Assembly: GCA_903950295.1 (NCBI GenBank)
Contig: CAJBAP010000427.1
Coordinates: forward strand, 1-11,123
Reading direction: 5' to 3'
Source of the DNA: an uncultured Rhodocyclaceae bacterium
Lineage (GTDB): Bacteria; Pseudomonadota; Gammaproteobacteria; Burkholderiales; Rhodocyclaceae
DNA length: 11,123 nucleotides
Both the position numbers and the translations under genes were made by a program. Position 1 is the stretch's first letter, and every line of letters starts with the position of its first letter. A model generated the notes under the pieces. The model was given only the letters and a program-made list of their open reading frames with translations, had not been told where the DNA came from and did not search any database. This document shows positions 1 through 7,562 of the stretch, in pieces.

Positions 1-53
1 AGTATCGCTATCAAATTTCGAGACTCTAACAACTCCAACTGAACCACAGCCCA
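1..53 (-). pseudogene. Degenerate tRNA-like 5' half, probably tRNA-His, cut by the window start
   Basis: Read on the minus strand, positions 53 to 1 contain a D-arm-like string (GGTTCAGTTGG, then TAGAG after a 6-nt insertion that looks like a duplication of AGTTGG). They then align loosely with the anticodon arm of bacterial tRNA-His. The first part (TGGGCTGTGG) resembles the TGGCTGTAG start of tRNA-His. It follows tRNA-Arg by about 43 nt, where Pro-Arg-His clusters normally carry tRNA-His. It cannot be a working tRNA as read: the D-loop is too long, the anticodon stem does not pair, and the 3' half is outside the window. It could be a decayed gene, a poorly resolved contig end, or chance resemblance to the general D-arm consensus. 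The assignment to His is an inference. Confidence 0.35.
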
Positions 54-96
54 GTTTCAAAACTTAATATACACAATCGGACATTATCGAATATCT

Positions 97-173
97 TGGT
101 CCGCCCGGCGAGACTCGAACTCACAACCCCCGGCTTAGAAGGCCGGTGCTCTATCCGGTTGAGCTACGGGCGG
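97..173 (-). tRNA. tRNA-Arg (anticodon UCU)
   Basis: This is a complete 77-nt cloverleaf on the minus strand. The acceptor arms CCGCCCG and CGGGCGG pair over 7 bp, followed by discriminator A and an encoded CCA (97-99). The D stem is GCTC/GAGC. The anticodon stem CCGGC/GCCGG encloses the loop CTTCTAA, with anticodon TCT (plus-strand positions 137-139) reading AGA and, by wobble, AGG. The T arm GTGAG-TTCGAGT-CTCGC is canonical. It lies 31 nt downstream of tRNA-Pro and is probably processed from the same transcript. Confidence 0.97.
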
Positions 174-204
174 TCCGTCGAGCGGTTCCGGAGATACAGC
201 CGCC

Positions 205-281
205 TGGTCGGGGTGAAAGGATTCGAACCTTCGACATCTTGCTCCCAAAGCAAGCGCGCTACCGGGCTGCGCTACACCCCG
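205..281 (-). tRNA. tRNA-Pro (anticodon UGG)
   Basis: This is a complete 77-nt cloverleaf on the minus strand. The acceptor arms CGGGGTG/CACCCCG are followed by discriminator A and an encoded CCA (205-207). The D stem is GCGC/GCGC. The anticodon stem CTTGC/GCAAG encloses TTTGGGA, with anticodon TGG (plus-strand positions 245-247). The T arm GAAGG-TTCGAAT-CCTTT has one G-U pair. It is the first gene of the leftward tRNA unit. Its predicted promoter puts the transcription start only a few bases before the mature 5' end, so the 5' leader removed by RNase P would be very short. Confidence 0.97.
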
Positions 282-291
282 AGGAGCGCGC

Positions 292-320
292 ATTCTACTG
301 ACCGGAGGTTTCATGGTCAA
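292..320 (-). promoter_or_regulatory. Sigma-70 promoter of the tRNA-Pro/tRNA-Arg unit, stringent type
   Basis: On the minus strand, -35 TTGACC (315-320, 5 of 6 consensus) is followed by a 17-bp spacer and -10 TAGAAT (292-297, 5 of 6). The bases between the -10 box and the expected start are GCGCGC, a GC-rich discriminator. Such discriminators are a known hallmark of rRNA and tRNA promoters inhibited by ppGpp with DksA. The -35 box is separated by 17 bp from the oppositely oriented -35 box of dksA. Confidence 0.8.
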
Positions 321-337
321 TGCCGCGCAGTAAAAAC

Positions 338-366
338 TTGCGGCAGCCGTATGTTTGGTTTATAAC
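338..366 (+). promoter_or_regulatory. Sigma-70 promoter of dksA
   Basis: -35 TTGCGG (338-343) and -10 TATAAC (361-366, 5 of 6 consensus) are separated by an ideal 17-bp spacer. The expected start at about 373 would give dksA a short leader of roughly 23 nt. It is divergent from the tRNA promoter at 292-320. Confidence 0.7.
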
Positions 367-395
367 GACGTCTTTTTGCCGAGCGGACAGACAAG

Positions 396-821
396 ATGGC
401 TGAAGACTTTCTGCACAAACAATTTCCTCCCTACACACCGAAGCGAGGCGAGGAGTACATGAGCGCCAAGCAATTGGCGCATTTCCGGCAAATTCTCGAA
501 GCTCTGAAGCAGGAGCTGGCAGGCGATATCGAACGTACGGTGCATACCATGCAGGATGAAGCAACCGTATTTGCCGACCCTAATGATCGAGCGAGCCAGG
601 AATCCGACATCGCGCTCGAACTACGTAACCGCGATCGTGAGCGCAAGCTGATCAAGAAGATCGATGAATCTATTGCTCGCATCGAGGGCGGTGAGTATGG
701 TTACTGCGACGGCTGTGGCGTCGAGATCGGCTTGAAGCGGCTCGAAGCACGCCCAACAGCGACCTTGTGCATCGACTGCAAAGAACTAGAGGAAAGACGC
801 GAAAAACAAATGGCCAAGTGA
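396..821 (+). CDS. dksA: RNA polymerase-binding transcription factor DksA
   Basis: This 141-aa protein closely resembles E. coli DksA (151 aa). DksA enters the RNA polymerase secondary channel and, with ppGpp, represses stable-RNA promoters and activates amino-acid promoters. The core runs from MSAKQLAHF (residue 22) through a coiled coil. The two tip aspartates needed for activity are kept in ADPNDRASQ (D61 and D64). The C-terminal zinc finger has all four cysteines (C104, C107, C125, C128), so this is the zinc-binding type and not a Cys-poor paralogue. The ATG at 396 is chosen because the N-terminal part up to GEEYM matches the family. Its ribosome site is weak (GAGCGGA), so an internal start at 459 is a less likely alternative. 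It converges on pnp, with a shared terminator between them, and is divergent from the tRNA unit. Confidence 0.97.
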   Translation: MAEDFLHKQFPPYTPKRGEEYMSAKQLAHFRQILEALKQELAGDIERTVHTMQDEATVFADPNDRASQESDIALELRNRDRERKLIKKIDESIARIEGGEYGYCDGCGVEIGLKRLEARPTATLCIDCKELEERREKQMAK

Positions 822-857
822 GGCTGTAAAAGCCAATAGCGGATGACCAACCCAAAC

Positions 858-885
858 AAAAAAGGACGCTAATGCGTCCTTTTTT
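858..885. terminator. Bidirectional intrinsic terminator between dksA and pnp
   Basis: AAAAAAGGACGC, loop TAAT and GCGTCCTTTTTT form a perfect 12-bp inverted repeat, of which GGACGC/GCGTCC is the GC-rich core. On the plus strand the core is followed by TTTTTTGTTGTTTG, and on the minus strand by TTTTTTGTTTG. It therefore suits termination of dksA from the left and of pnp from the right. It lies 36 bases after the dksA stop and 20 bases beyond the pnp stop. Confidence 0.92.
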
Positions 886-905
886 GTTGTTTGCAGCACC
901 CGACT

Positions 906-3017
906 TTATTGGGCAGGGGCTTCGCTGTTGGTCTCGACCAGCAGCGCTTTCATCGACAAACGCACGCGTCCCTTGTCATCAGTTTCGATAACCTTCACGC
1001 GCACGGCCTGACCTTCCTTCAAACGGTCAGATACCGCATTGACGCGCTCGTTGGCAATCTGCGAGATGTGCAGCAGGCCATCTTTGCCCGGCAGGATTTG
1101 GACGATCGCACCGAAGTCCAGCAGACGCAATACCGTACCTTCATAGACCTTGCCGACTTCGACTTCGGCGGTGATGTCTTCGATACGTCTCTTGGCCACT
1201 TGGGCTGCATCGGAATTGACCGATGAAATCGTCACGGTGCCATCATCCTCGATATCGATGACACAACCGGTTTCCTCGGTCAGGCCACGGATCGTCGCAC
1301 CACCTTTGCCGATCACATCGCGGATTTTTTCCGGGTTGATCTTGATGGTGATCATGCGCGGAGCGTAATCGGAAACCTCCTGACGAGCCCCAGACATCGA
1401 CGCATCCATGATGCCAAGAATGTGCAGGCGCGCTTCCTTGGCTTGCGCCAGTGCAACTTGCATGATTTCCTTGGTGATGCCCTGAATCTTGATGTCCATC
1501 TGCAGGGCAGTCACGCCATTGGTCGTACCGGCCACCTTGAAGTCCATGTCGCCAAGGTGATCTTCGTCGCCAAGAATATCGGTCAGCACGGCAAAGCGAT
1601 TGCCATCCTTGATCAGGCCCATGGCGATGCCGGCCACGTGCGCCTTCAACGGCACGCCGGCATCCATCAGGGCAAGCGAACCACCGCAGACGGAAGCCAT
1701 CGAAGAAGAACCGTTCGATTCGGTAATTTCCGAAACCACGCGCATCGAGTAGCCGAACTCTTCGGCAGACGGCAGCGCGGCGATCAGAGCACGCTTGGCG
1801 AGACGACCGTGGCCGATCTCACGACGCTTCGGGCTGCCGACACGACCGGTTTCGCCAGTGGCGAAGGGCGGCATGTTGTAGTGGAGCATGAAGCGGTCGC
1901 GGTATTCGCCCTGCAAGGCGTCGATGATCTGCTCGTCGCGACCCGTACCCAGCGTGGCAATGACCAGTGCCTGAGTTTCGCCACGGGTGAACAAGGCAGA
2001 ACCGTGCGTGCGCGGCAATACGCCGGAACGAATCGTGATCGGGCGCACGGTACGCGTGTCGCGACCGTCGATACGCGGCTCGCCATTGAGAATCTGGCTG
2101 CGCACGATCTTGGCTTCGATTTCGAAAATCAGGTTGCCGATCGCCGTGGCATCGGGTGCGCCTTCACCGGTGCACAGTGCCTCGATGGTCTTCTTCGAGA
2201 CATCGCGGCACTTTTGCGTGCGCTCCTGCTTGCTGGTGGTGCGATAGGCCTCGCGCAGGTCTGCTTCGGCCAGTGCGGCAACCTTGGCAATCAGGGCTTC
2301 GTCTTTGGCCGGCGCCTGCCAGTTCCATTCAGGCTTGCCAGCTACTTCGACCAGTTCGTTGATGACCTTGATGGCGGTTTGCATCTGGTCGTGACCAAAC
2401 ACGACGGCACCAAGCATCACTTCCTCGGACAGTTGCTTGGCTTCGGATTCAACCATCAACACGGCGGAGGCGGTACCGGCGACCACCAGATTGAGCTGGC
2501 TTTCGGCTAACTGGCTGAACGTGGGGTTGAGGATGTACTGGCCATCGATATAACCAACACGTGCGGCGCCGATCGGGCCATCGAAGGGAATACCGGAGAT
2601 CGCCAGGGCAGCGGAAGCGCCGAGCATTGCGGGGATATCGGGATCGACTTCAGGATTGCTCGAGAGCACGTGAATGATGACCTGGACTTCGTTGTAGAAG
2701 CCTTCAGGGAACAACGGGCGGATCGGACGATCGATCAGGCGCGATGTCAGGGTCTCCTTTTCGGAGGGGCGACCTTCGCGCTTGAAGAATCCACCGGGGA
2801 TACGACCGGCGGCATACACTTTTTCGACGTAGTCTACGGTCAGCGGGAAGAAATCCTGTCCCGCCTTGGCACTATCCTTGGCAACCACGGTGGCAAGGAT
2901 CACGGTGTCATCGACGTTCACAAGCACGGCACCGGTCGATTGCCGGGCGATCTCGGCAGTTTCCAGCGTCACGGTATGCGCGCCGTAGGTAAAGCTTTTC
3001 TTGATGGGTGTCAGCAC
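906..3017 (-). CDS. pnp: Polyribonucleotide nucleotidyltransferase (PNPase)
   Basis: This 703-aa enzyme is a phosphate-dependent 3'-5' exoribonuclease (and reverse polymerase), part of the RNA degradosome in many proteobacteria. E. coli PNPase has 711 aa. Two RNase PH-like domains are visible (about residues 5-225 and 310-545). The second carries [10 protein letters not shown] (436-445) for phosphate binding and the acidic cluster [14 protein letters not shown] (480-493), with aspartates at 486 and 492 where the E. coli catalytic ones are. A KH domain with GKGG (about 570-573) and an S1 domain (about 620-690) follow. The tail beyond S1 is short, about 12 residues. I chose GTG at 3017: it gives an N-terminus (MLTPIKK) like the family (MLNPI) and sits 6 nt after AGAGGA. 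A TTG five codons upstream (3032) would overlap that ribosome site. Last gene of the rpsO-pnp unit. Confidence 0.98.
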   Translation of the reverse strand: MLTPIKKSFTYGAHTVTLETAEIARQSTGAVLVNVDDTVILATVVAKDSAKAGQDFFPLTVDYVEKVYAAGRIPGGFFKREGRPSEKETLTSRLIDRPIRPLFPEGFYNEVQVIIHVLSSNPEVDPDIPAMLGASAALAISGIPFDGPIGAARVGYIDGQYILNPTFSQLAESQLNLVVAGTASAVLMVESEAKQLSEEVMLGAVVFGHDQMQTAIKVINELVEVAGKPEWNWQAPAKDEALIAKVAALAEADLREAYRTTSKQERTQKCRDVSKKTIEALCTGEGAPDATAIGNLIFEIEAKIVRSQILNGEPRIDGRDTRTVRPITIRSGVLPRTHGSALFTRGETQALVIATLGTGRDEQIIDALQGEYRDRFMLHYNMPPFATGETGRVGSPKRREIGHGRLAKRALIAALPSAEEFGYSMRVVSEITESNGSSSMASVCGGSLALMDAGVPLKAHVAGIAMGLIKDGNRFAVLTDILGDEDHLGDMDFKVAGTTNGVTALQMDIKIQGITKEIMQVALAQAKEARLHILGIMDASMSGARQEVSDYAPRMITIKINPEKIRDVIGKGGATIRGLTEETGCVIDIEDDGTVTISSVNSDAAQVAKRRIEDITAEVEVGKVYEGTVLRLLDFGAIVQILPGKDGLLHISQIANERVNAVSDRLKEGQAVRVKVIETDDKGRVRLSMKALLVETNSEAPAQ

Positions 3018-3023
3018 AACGAT

Positions 3024-3029
3024 TCCTCT
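3024..3029 (-). promoter_or_regulatory. Shine-Dalgarno site fixing the pnp GTG start
   Basis: AGAGGA on the minus strand lies 6 nt before the GTG at 3017 and only 1 nt after the U-tract of the rpsO-pnp hairpin. It decides the start codon of pnp, because the upstream in-frame TTG (3030-3032) overlaps this region and would have no site of its own. Its closeness to the hairpin suggests that folding or cleavage there affects pnp translation. Confidence 0.75.
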
Positions 3030-3030
3030 C

Positions 3031-3072
3031 AAAAATAAAGCCGGCGCAACCTGAGCCCAGGTCCGCGCCGGC
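3031..3072 (-). terminator. rpsO-pnp intercistronic hairpin with U-tract (terminator and possible RNase III site)
   Basis: Read on the minus strand, GCCGGCGC (3072-3065) pairs with GCGCCGGC (3047-3040). Inside it ACCTG (3062-3058) pairs with CAGGT (3053-3049) around a GGCT loop. A G-U pair and one bulged G connect the two stems, giving about 14 bp in all. The stem is followed by TTTATTTTT (3039-3031). This is a textbook intrinsic terminator for rpsO. pnp lies downstream and needs read-through. In E. coli the same position holds a partial terminator and an RNase III-cut stem through which PNPase represses its own mRNA. Sharing that autocontrol here is an inference from position. Confidence 0.85.
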
Positions 3073-3122
3073 GTGTCAATCGGGGTACGCGCACAGCGCG
3101 GACCGGCAATGATTCAGCAAGT

Positions 3123-3392
3123 TTATTTGCGCAGGCCAAGACGCTCGATCAGCGCACGATAGCTGTCGACGTTCCGGCTCTTGAGATAGTCAAGCATCTT
3201 GCGGCGCTGGCTCACCATCTTGAGCAGACCACGACGGGAATGATGATCCTTGACGTGCGCCTTGAAGTGGCCGGTCAGGTCATTGATGCGTGCGGTCAGC
3301 AATGCAACTTGTACTTCGGGGGACCCGGTGTCGCCTTGGGCGCGCTGGAAATCGGAAACAGTTTTCGCCCTTGCGGCGGTAGTGATGGCCAT
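3123..3392 (-). CDS. rpsO: 30S ribosomal protein S15
   Basis: This 89-aa protein is exactly the usual S15 length. S15 binds the central domain of 16S rRNA early in 30S assembly and contributes to a bridge to the 50S subunit. The family core is clear: [20 protein letters not shown] in the first half, then [22 protein letters not shown], ending in IERLGLRK. The start is the ATG at 3392, giving [10 protein letters not shown]. An in-frame GTG 22 codons upstream would lie inside the leader and is not family-like. The ribosome site before the ATG is weak (GAAAGAAAG), which fits a gene whose leader may be autoregulated. It has its own promoter (3500-3529), is followed by the strong hairpin before pnp, and sits downstream of truB as in E. 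coli. Confidence 0.98.
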   Translation of the reverse strand: MAITTAARAKTVSDFQRAQGDTGSPEVQVALLTARINDLTGHFKAHVKDHHSRRGLLKMVSQRRKMLDYLKSRNVDSYRALIERLGLRK

Positions 3393-3499
3393 ATGACTTT
3401 CTTTCAAACGCTGGTGGATGGGAATCAGGTGCCGCCCCGGTTTGATAGAGCACTGCACCCATGAAGACTAAAGCCCGCCGCTTGGCGACGAGGACGCGG

Positions 3500-3529
3500 A
3501 TTATAACCGCCGCAACCCAAATTATTCAA
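3500..3529 (-). promoter_or_regulatory. Sigma-70 promoter of rpsO
   Basis: On the minus strand, -35 TTGAAT (3524-3529) and a perfect -10 TATAAT (3500-3505) are 18 bp apart. The expected start at about 3493 gives a leader of roughly 100 nt before the rpsO ATG. The leader can form GC-rich hairpins (for example CGCC-AAGC-GGCG near its start, and GGTGC/GCACC further on). The promoter lies only 24 bases after the truB stop. I see no terminator between truB and rpsO, so read-through from the upstream operon is also likely. Confidence 0.8.
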
Positions 3530-3553
3530 TCAGTTGTGCTGGTTTTTAGCCAT

Positions 3554-4456
3554 TCATGCACTGGCCACCAGGCGCTTCGGTTTTAACCAGCCATCGGCGG
3601 TAAATTCACCCATACCAATGAAACCCTGCGGGCCAGAAAGTCGGCAGCGGCAGGACGGCGTACCGGCCCAACGCACGGCCTGCCCCAGCAGCAAATGCGT
3701 CACGTCCTGGTCACTCAATTGCACCACAGGCAGTTCGGCCAGCAACGCATCCGCAGGTAACAGCAACTTTTCGCGCTCATCTACCGGTGTCGCCTCGAAC
3801 TGCTCGAGCAGCACGGCATTTGCCACCTCCAGCGTTCCGACACGCGTACGGCGCAGTGCCGCAAGATGAGCGCCGCAGCCAAGTGCCATACCAATATCGG
3901 CAGCCAGGGTACGAATGTAAGTACCCTTGCTGCACGCCACGGCCAGATCAAAGCCGTCGCCCGACCAGCCAAGAAACTCAAGGGAATGAATGGTAATTTG
4001 GCGCGGCACCCGCTCCACCTCGATGCCCTGTCGCGCCAGCTCGTAAAGTGGTACCCCGTCACGTTTCAGCGCCGAATGCATCGGTGGCACCTGATGCTGG
4101 GTGCCGACAAAACGTGGCAACAGTGCGCGTACCTCGGCTTCTCCTGCGGTCACCGGTCGCGTGACCAGCACCCGCCCTTCGGCATCGGCGGTATCAGTGG
4201 TGATACCCAGCCGGACCGTCGCGTGATAAGCCTTGTCGGCATCGAGTAGTTCGCCGGCAAATTTGGTTGCCTCGCCAAAGCACAATGGCAGCAAACCGGT
4301 GGCCAAGGGATCAAGCGTTCCCGTATGCCCCGCCTTGGCTGCATTGAGCAGCCAGCGCGCCTTTTGCAAAGCGGCATTCGAGGTTATTCCAAGGGGCTTA
4401 TCAAGCAACAACACGCCATCAACCTTGCGGCGTGGCGGACGACGCGGGGCGTTCAT
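3554..4456 (-). CDS. truB: tRNA pseudouridine-55 synthase TruB
   Basis: This 300-aa protein (E. coli TruB has 314) makes the universal pseudouridine 55 in the tRNA T-loop and helps tRNA fold. LLLDKPLGITSN (residues 17-28) is the family's KP-containing opening motif. GHTGTLDPLATGLLP (43-57) carries the catalytic aspartate D49. DKAYHATVRLG holds the conserved active-site tyrosine Y77. SKGTYIRTL follows near the middle. The C-terminus GFIGMGEF...GWLKPKRL looks like the usual small PUA-like end. Its ATG overlaps the rbfA stop by 4 nt (ATGA), so the two are probably translationally coupled. Last gene of the rimP-nusA-infB-rbfA-truB run. Confidence 0.97.
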   Translation of the reverse strand: MNAPRRPPRRKVDGVLLLDKPLGITSNAALQKARWLLNAAKAGHTGTLDPLATGLLPLCFGEATKFAGELLDADKAYHATVRLGITTDTADAEGRVLVTRPVTAGEAEVRALLPRFVGTQHQVPPMHSALKRDGVPLYELARQGIEVERVPRQITIHSLEFLGWSGDGFDLAVACSKGTYIRTLAADIGMALGCGAHLAALRRTRVGTLEVANAVLLEQFEATPVDEREKLLLPADALLAELPVVQLSDQDVTHLLLGQAVRWAGTPSCRCRLSGPQGFIGMGEFTADGWLKPKRLVASA

Positions 4457-4872
4457 TGCTCCCGAATGTCAGCCACTTCAGTGTCGGCAGCCATATCGGC
4501 AGCTACGACTTCGTCGATCAGTCGCGACAGACGCGTCCCGCGTTCGACGGAAGCATCGAAGGTAAAGTGCAATTCGGGGATGTGGTGGATACGCAGGCGA
4601 CGACCAAGCTCGCGGCGCAAATAACCGGCGGCGTGGCGCAAGCCCTTGGCAATCTCGGTGGCACGCTCTGCCTCTGCCAGTGAGGTGTAAAAAACCTTGG
4701 CATGGGTGTAATCGGCGGTGATTTCAACGTCCGTGATGGTGACGAGCGGCAACAGATGCGCGACGCGCGGATCCTTGACCTGCCGCAACAACTCCGAGAG
4801 ATCGCGACGGATCTGCTCGGTAATGCGGTCAGTGCGCGCAAAACCATGTGCGCTGGAGTGCCGTGTCGCCAT
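4453..4872 (-). CDS. rbfA: 30S ribosome-binding factor RbfA
   Basis: This 139-aa protein (E. coli RbfA has 133) is a single KH-like domain that binds the immature 30S subunit and helps the 5' region of 16S rRNA mature, notably in the cold. The N-terminus has the family pattern RTDRITEQIRRDLSELL (residues 13-29), then VTITDVEITADYTHAKVFYT. The later part contains LRRELGRRLRIHHIPELHFTFD, with the typical R(I/V)xxxPELxFxxD form. The ATG at 4872 is preceded by only a weak ribosome site. It starts 20 nt after infB and overlaps truB by 4 nt, so coupling to its neighbours is likely. Confidence 0.96.
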   Translation of the reverse strand: MATRHSSAHGFARTDRITEQIRRDLSELLRQVKDPRVAHLLPLVTITDVEITADYTHAKVFYTSLAEAERATEIAKGLRHAAGYLRRELGRRLRIHHIPELHFTFDASVERGTRLSRLIDEVVAADMAADTEVADIREQ

Positions 4873-4892
4873 CGCCGACTTTTACCGCGTCA

Positions 4893-7544
4893 TCACAGTG
4901 TGCGGGCGACTTCCTGAATCTCGAATATCTCGAGCTGGTCGCCTTCGTTGATGTCGTTGAAGTTCTTCAATGACAGACCGCACTCGAAACCTTCCCTGAC
5001 CTCGCGCGCATCGTCCTTGAAGCGCTTGAGCGACTCGAGTTCGCCGGTATGGATAACGACGTTCTCGCGCAACAGTCGTACATGGGCGCCACGCTTGACG
5101 ACACCCGACAGCACCATGCAACCGGCCACCGCACCCACCTTGGGAACACGAAAAACCTGACGAATCTCGACCGTGCCAAGCATGTTCTCGCGCTTCTCGG
5201 GCGACAGCATGCCGGACATTGCGGCCTTCACCTCATCGACTGCCTCATAGATGATGGTGTAGTAGCGAATATCGACACCAAAACTCTCGGCAGCCTTGCG
5301 GGCGCCGGCATCGGCGCGCGTATTGAAGCCGATGATGACCGCCTTGGACGCCTGCGCCAGGTTGACGTCGGATTCGGAAATGCCACCGACCCCCGCGTGA
5401 ATGACGTTGACCTTGACCTCGGCGGTCGAAAGCTTGACAAGTGACTGCGCCAGAGCTTCCTGAGAGCCCTGCACATCCGCCTTGATGATCAGCGCCAGCG
5501 ACTTGGTCTCGCCCTCGCCCATCTGGTCGAACATGTTTTCGAGCTTGGCCGCCTGCTGCTTGGCCAGGCGCACGTCACGGAACTTGCCCTGACGGAACAA
5601 GGCGATTTCGCGCGCCTTGCGCTCATCGGCCAGCGCCATTGCCTCGTCACCTGCGGCAGGTACGTCGGACAAACCCTGGATCTCGACGGGAATGGACGGT
5701 CCGGCCTCTTCAACCGAACGACCGGTTTCATCAAGCATGGCGCGCACACGGCCAAATACCTGGCCACACAACAATACGTCGCCGCGCTTCAGGGTGCCTG
5801 ACTGCACCAGCACCGTGGCCACCGGGCCCTTGCCCTTGTCAAGACGCGCCTCGATCACCAGCCCCTTGGCCAGCGCAGCCCGCGGCGCCTTCAACTCGAG
5901 CACTTCGGCCTGCAACAGCACGTTTTCCAGCAAGGCATCGATGCCTTCACCAGTCTTGGCGGAAACCGCAACGAAAGGCACGTCGCCACCGAACTCCTCG
6001 GGAACCACACCCTCGACAACCAGTTCCTGGCGCAGGCGCTCGGCATTGGCGTCCGGTTTGTCGATCTTGTTCATCGCCACCACCAGCGGCACGTTGCCGG
6101 CCTTGGCGTGGTGAATGGCTTCCTTCGTCTGCGGCATCACGCCATCGTCGGCAGCCACCACCAGAATCACGATGTCGGTCGCCTTGGCACCGCGCGCGCG
6201 CATGGCCGTAAAGGCCGCGTGTCCCGGTGTGTCGAGGAAAGTCACCATGCCGCGAGGGGTTTCGACGTGATAGGCACCAATGTGCTGGGTAATGCCGCCA
6301 GCCTCGCCTGCCGCCACCTTGGCACGGCGGATGTAGTCGAGCAGCGAGGTCTTGCCGTGGTCAACGTGACCCATCACCGTCACTACCGGTGCGCGCGGCA
6401 ACAGCTCGGCGTCATGGTGTTCGGTACTCTCGTCATCGAGGAAGGCATCGGGATCGTCGAGTTTTGCGGCGAATGCCTTGTGGCCGAGTTCTTCGACAAC
6501 GATCATCGCCGTTTCCTGATCCAGATGCTGGTTGATGGTCACCATCATGCCCATCTTCATCAGTGTCTTGATGACCTCGGTGGCCTTGACCGACATCTTG
6601 TGCGCCAAGTCAGCCACTGAAATGGTCTCTGGAATATGGACATCGCGGATCACTTGCTCGACGGCTTGGGGCGCGGCACGTTCTTCCACATGATGGCGCC
6701 CATGGCGGCCACCCTGTTTCGGACCACCACGCCAACCGGCGGTTCCGCCACCCGTGTCGCCACGTGTCTTGAGGCCGCCACGGCGGTTACGATCTGCTTC
6801 GCTCTTTAGCGCGGCAGCCGACTTGCCCGGTTCGGGTTTCTTCTCCGACTTGCGCGGTGCATCGGCGGCTTTGCCGGCCGGCTTGTGCAGCGTGCCGGAA
6901 ACTGGCGCCGCCCCACCCGCATCCGGGGATGCTGGCTGCGTACCCTGCTGGACTGTGGCAGCCTCTGCATGGGCTTGTTGCTGGGCCATACGAGCTCCAG
7001 CCTCGGCACGAACACGTAGCTCGCGCACATGTTTTTCCTTCAGCTCGGCAGCCTGTATCGACGCAAGCTCGGCCTGACGCTTGGATTCGTGCTCACGCAA
7101 AGCGGTTTGTTCGGGACTGACAACCGACCTGCTACCCGACTCGACTTCCGGCACTAGCACCTGGACCGGGACCGGGATCGGCTCCGGAACTGGTTCCGGC
7201 ACCGGTTCCGGCACTAGCACCGGGATCTCGGCGGCCACCTCGGTATCGCGCTTGACGAAAGTACGCTTCTTGCGCACCTCGACCTGAATCGTGCGCGCCT
7301 TGCCAGAGGAATCGGCTGACTTGATTTCAGTCGTCTGCTTCCGCGTCAGGGTAATCTTGGCCTTGGGCGCCGTCTCGCCATGCGACTTGCGCAGAAAATC
7401 GAGCAGACGGGTCTTGTCCTGCTCGGACAGCGTGTCCGTGCTGGTCTGCTTGACCACACCCGCCTTGGCAAGCTGCTCGATCAGGGCCATCGGCGGCATT
7501 TTCAGCTCCGCGGCGAATTGGGAAACACTCATTTGGGCTGACAT
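4893..7544 (-). CDS. infB: Translation initiation factor IF-2
   Basis: This 883-aa GTPase (E. coli IF2 has 890) brings fMet-tRNA to the 30S subunit and promotes 50S joining. Residues 5-55 form the first small IF2 N-terminal domain ([12 protein letters not shown]...). [13 protein letters not shown] (88-100) follows, then a long low-complexity linker with a Pro-Glu-Val run (109-134), a charged, predicted-helical stretch (about 145-200) and a Gly/Arg-rich segment (255-285). A second N-terminal domain (about 297-375) precedes the G domain: GHVDHGKT (392-399), DTPGH (438-442), NKID (492-495) and SAK (528-530). The C-terminal domains that bind the ribosome and initiator tRNA are complete. The ATG at 7544 has a near-perfect AGGAGG 5 nt away; an ATG four codons later is less well placed. 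It lies 18 nt after nusA. An internal start at 6989 is possible. Confidence 0.98.
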   Translation of the reverse strand: MSAQMSVSQFAAELKMPPMALIEQLAKAGVVKQTSTDTLSEQDKTRLLDFLRKSHGETAPKAKITLTRKQTTEIKSADSSGKARTIQVEVRKKRTFVKRDTEVAAEIPVLVPEPVPEPVPEPIPVPVQVLVPEVESGSRSVVSPEQTALREHESKRQAELASIQAAELKEKHVRELRVRAEAGARMAQQQAHAEAATVQQGTQPASPDAGGAAPVSGTLHKPAGKAADAPRKSEKKPEPGKSAAALKSEADRNRRGGLKTRGDTGGGTAGWRGGPKQGGRHGRHHVEERAAPQAVEQVIRDVHIPETISVADLAHKMSVKATEVIKTLMKMGMMVTINQHLDQETAMIVVEELGHKAFAAKLDDPDAFLDDESTEHHDAELLPRAPVVTVMGHVDHGKTSLLDYIRRAKVAAGEAGGITQHIGAYHVETPRGMVTFLDTPGHAAFTAMRARGAKATDIVILVVAADDGVMPQTKEAIHHAKAGNVPLVVAMNKIDKPDANAERLRQELVVEGVVPEEFGGDVPFVAVSAKTGEGIDALLENVLLQAEVLELKAPRAALAKGLVIEARLDKGKGPVATVLVQSGTLKRGDVLLCGQVFGRVRAMLDETGRSVEEAGPSIPVEIQGLSDVPAAGDEAMALADERKAREIALFRQGKFRDVRLAKQQAAKLENMFDQMGEGETKSLALIIKADVQGSQEALAQSLVKLSTAEVKVNVIHAGVGGISESDVNLAQASKAVIIGFNTRADAGARKAAESFGVDIRYYTIIYEAVDEVKAAMSGMLSPEKRENMLGTVEIRQVFRVPKVGAVAGCMVLSGVVKRGAHVRLLRENVVIHTGELESLKRFKDDAREVREGFECGLSLKNFNDINEGDQLEIFEIQEVARTL
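6987..6998 (-). promoter_or_regulatory. Possible internal translation start inside infB (short IF2 isoform)
   Basis: An in-frame ATG at codon 186 (6987-6989) is preceded 5 nt upstream by GGAG (6995-6998). It falls in the variable linker before the conserved part. E. coli infB also makes shorter isoforms from internal starts in its linker (near codons 158-165). A product from here would keep the second N-terminal domain and all GTPase parts. The match is short and could be chance. Confidence 0.3.
7146..7221. repeat. Short repeats encoding the Pro-Glu-Val run of IF2
   Basis: TTCCGGCACTAGCACC occurs exactly at 7146-7161 and 7206-7221, 60 bases apart. Between the copies are imperfect repeats of GGTTCCGGCACC and ACCGGGATCGG. 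On the coding strand they encode LVPE at both ends of a run of PVPEP-like units (infB residues about 109-134). The repeat stays in frame and looks like a slippage-prone linker. Confidence 0.8.
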
Positions 7545-7548
7545 ATCG

Positions 7549-7554
7549 CCTCCT
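7549..7554 (-). promoter_or_regulatory. Strong Shine-Dalgarno site of infB
   Basis: AGGAGG, within AAGAGGAGG on the minus strand, lies 4 nt before the infB ATG at 7544. It supports that start over the second in-frame ATG four codons downstream. It is the strongest ribosome site in this operon and sits in the 18-nt gap after nusA. Confidence 0.8.
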
Positions 7555-7562
7555 CTTTACTC

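Noticed and set aside
1422..2510. A 362-codon plus-strand frame inside pnp
   Set aside because: It is antisense to the conserved PNPase core, with a His/Gln/Gly-rich composition typical of a shadow frame and no recognisable motif.
3018..3032. TTG start for pnp at 3032
   Set aside because: It overlaps the AGAGGA ribosome site. The GTG at 3017 is correctly spaced and gives the MLTPI start seen in the family.
3074..3079. Perfect -35 box TTGACA before pnp on the minus strand
   Set aside because: No -10-like sequence lies 16-18 bp downstream; that position is inside the GC-rich hairpin.
3393..3458. A 22-codon N-terminal extension of S15 from a GTG at 3458
   Set aside because: S15 is normally 89 residues starting MAxT-like, and the extension lies in the predicted structured leader.
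5617..6211. Long plus-strand frames inside infB
   Set aside because: They are antisense shadows of the GTPase domain, rich in Ser/Pro/Arg, with no domain pattern.
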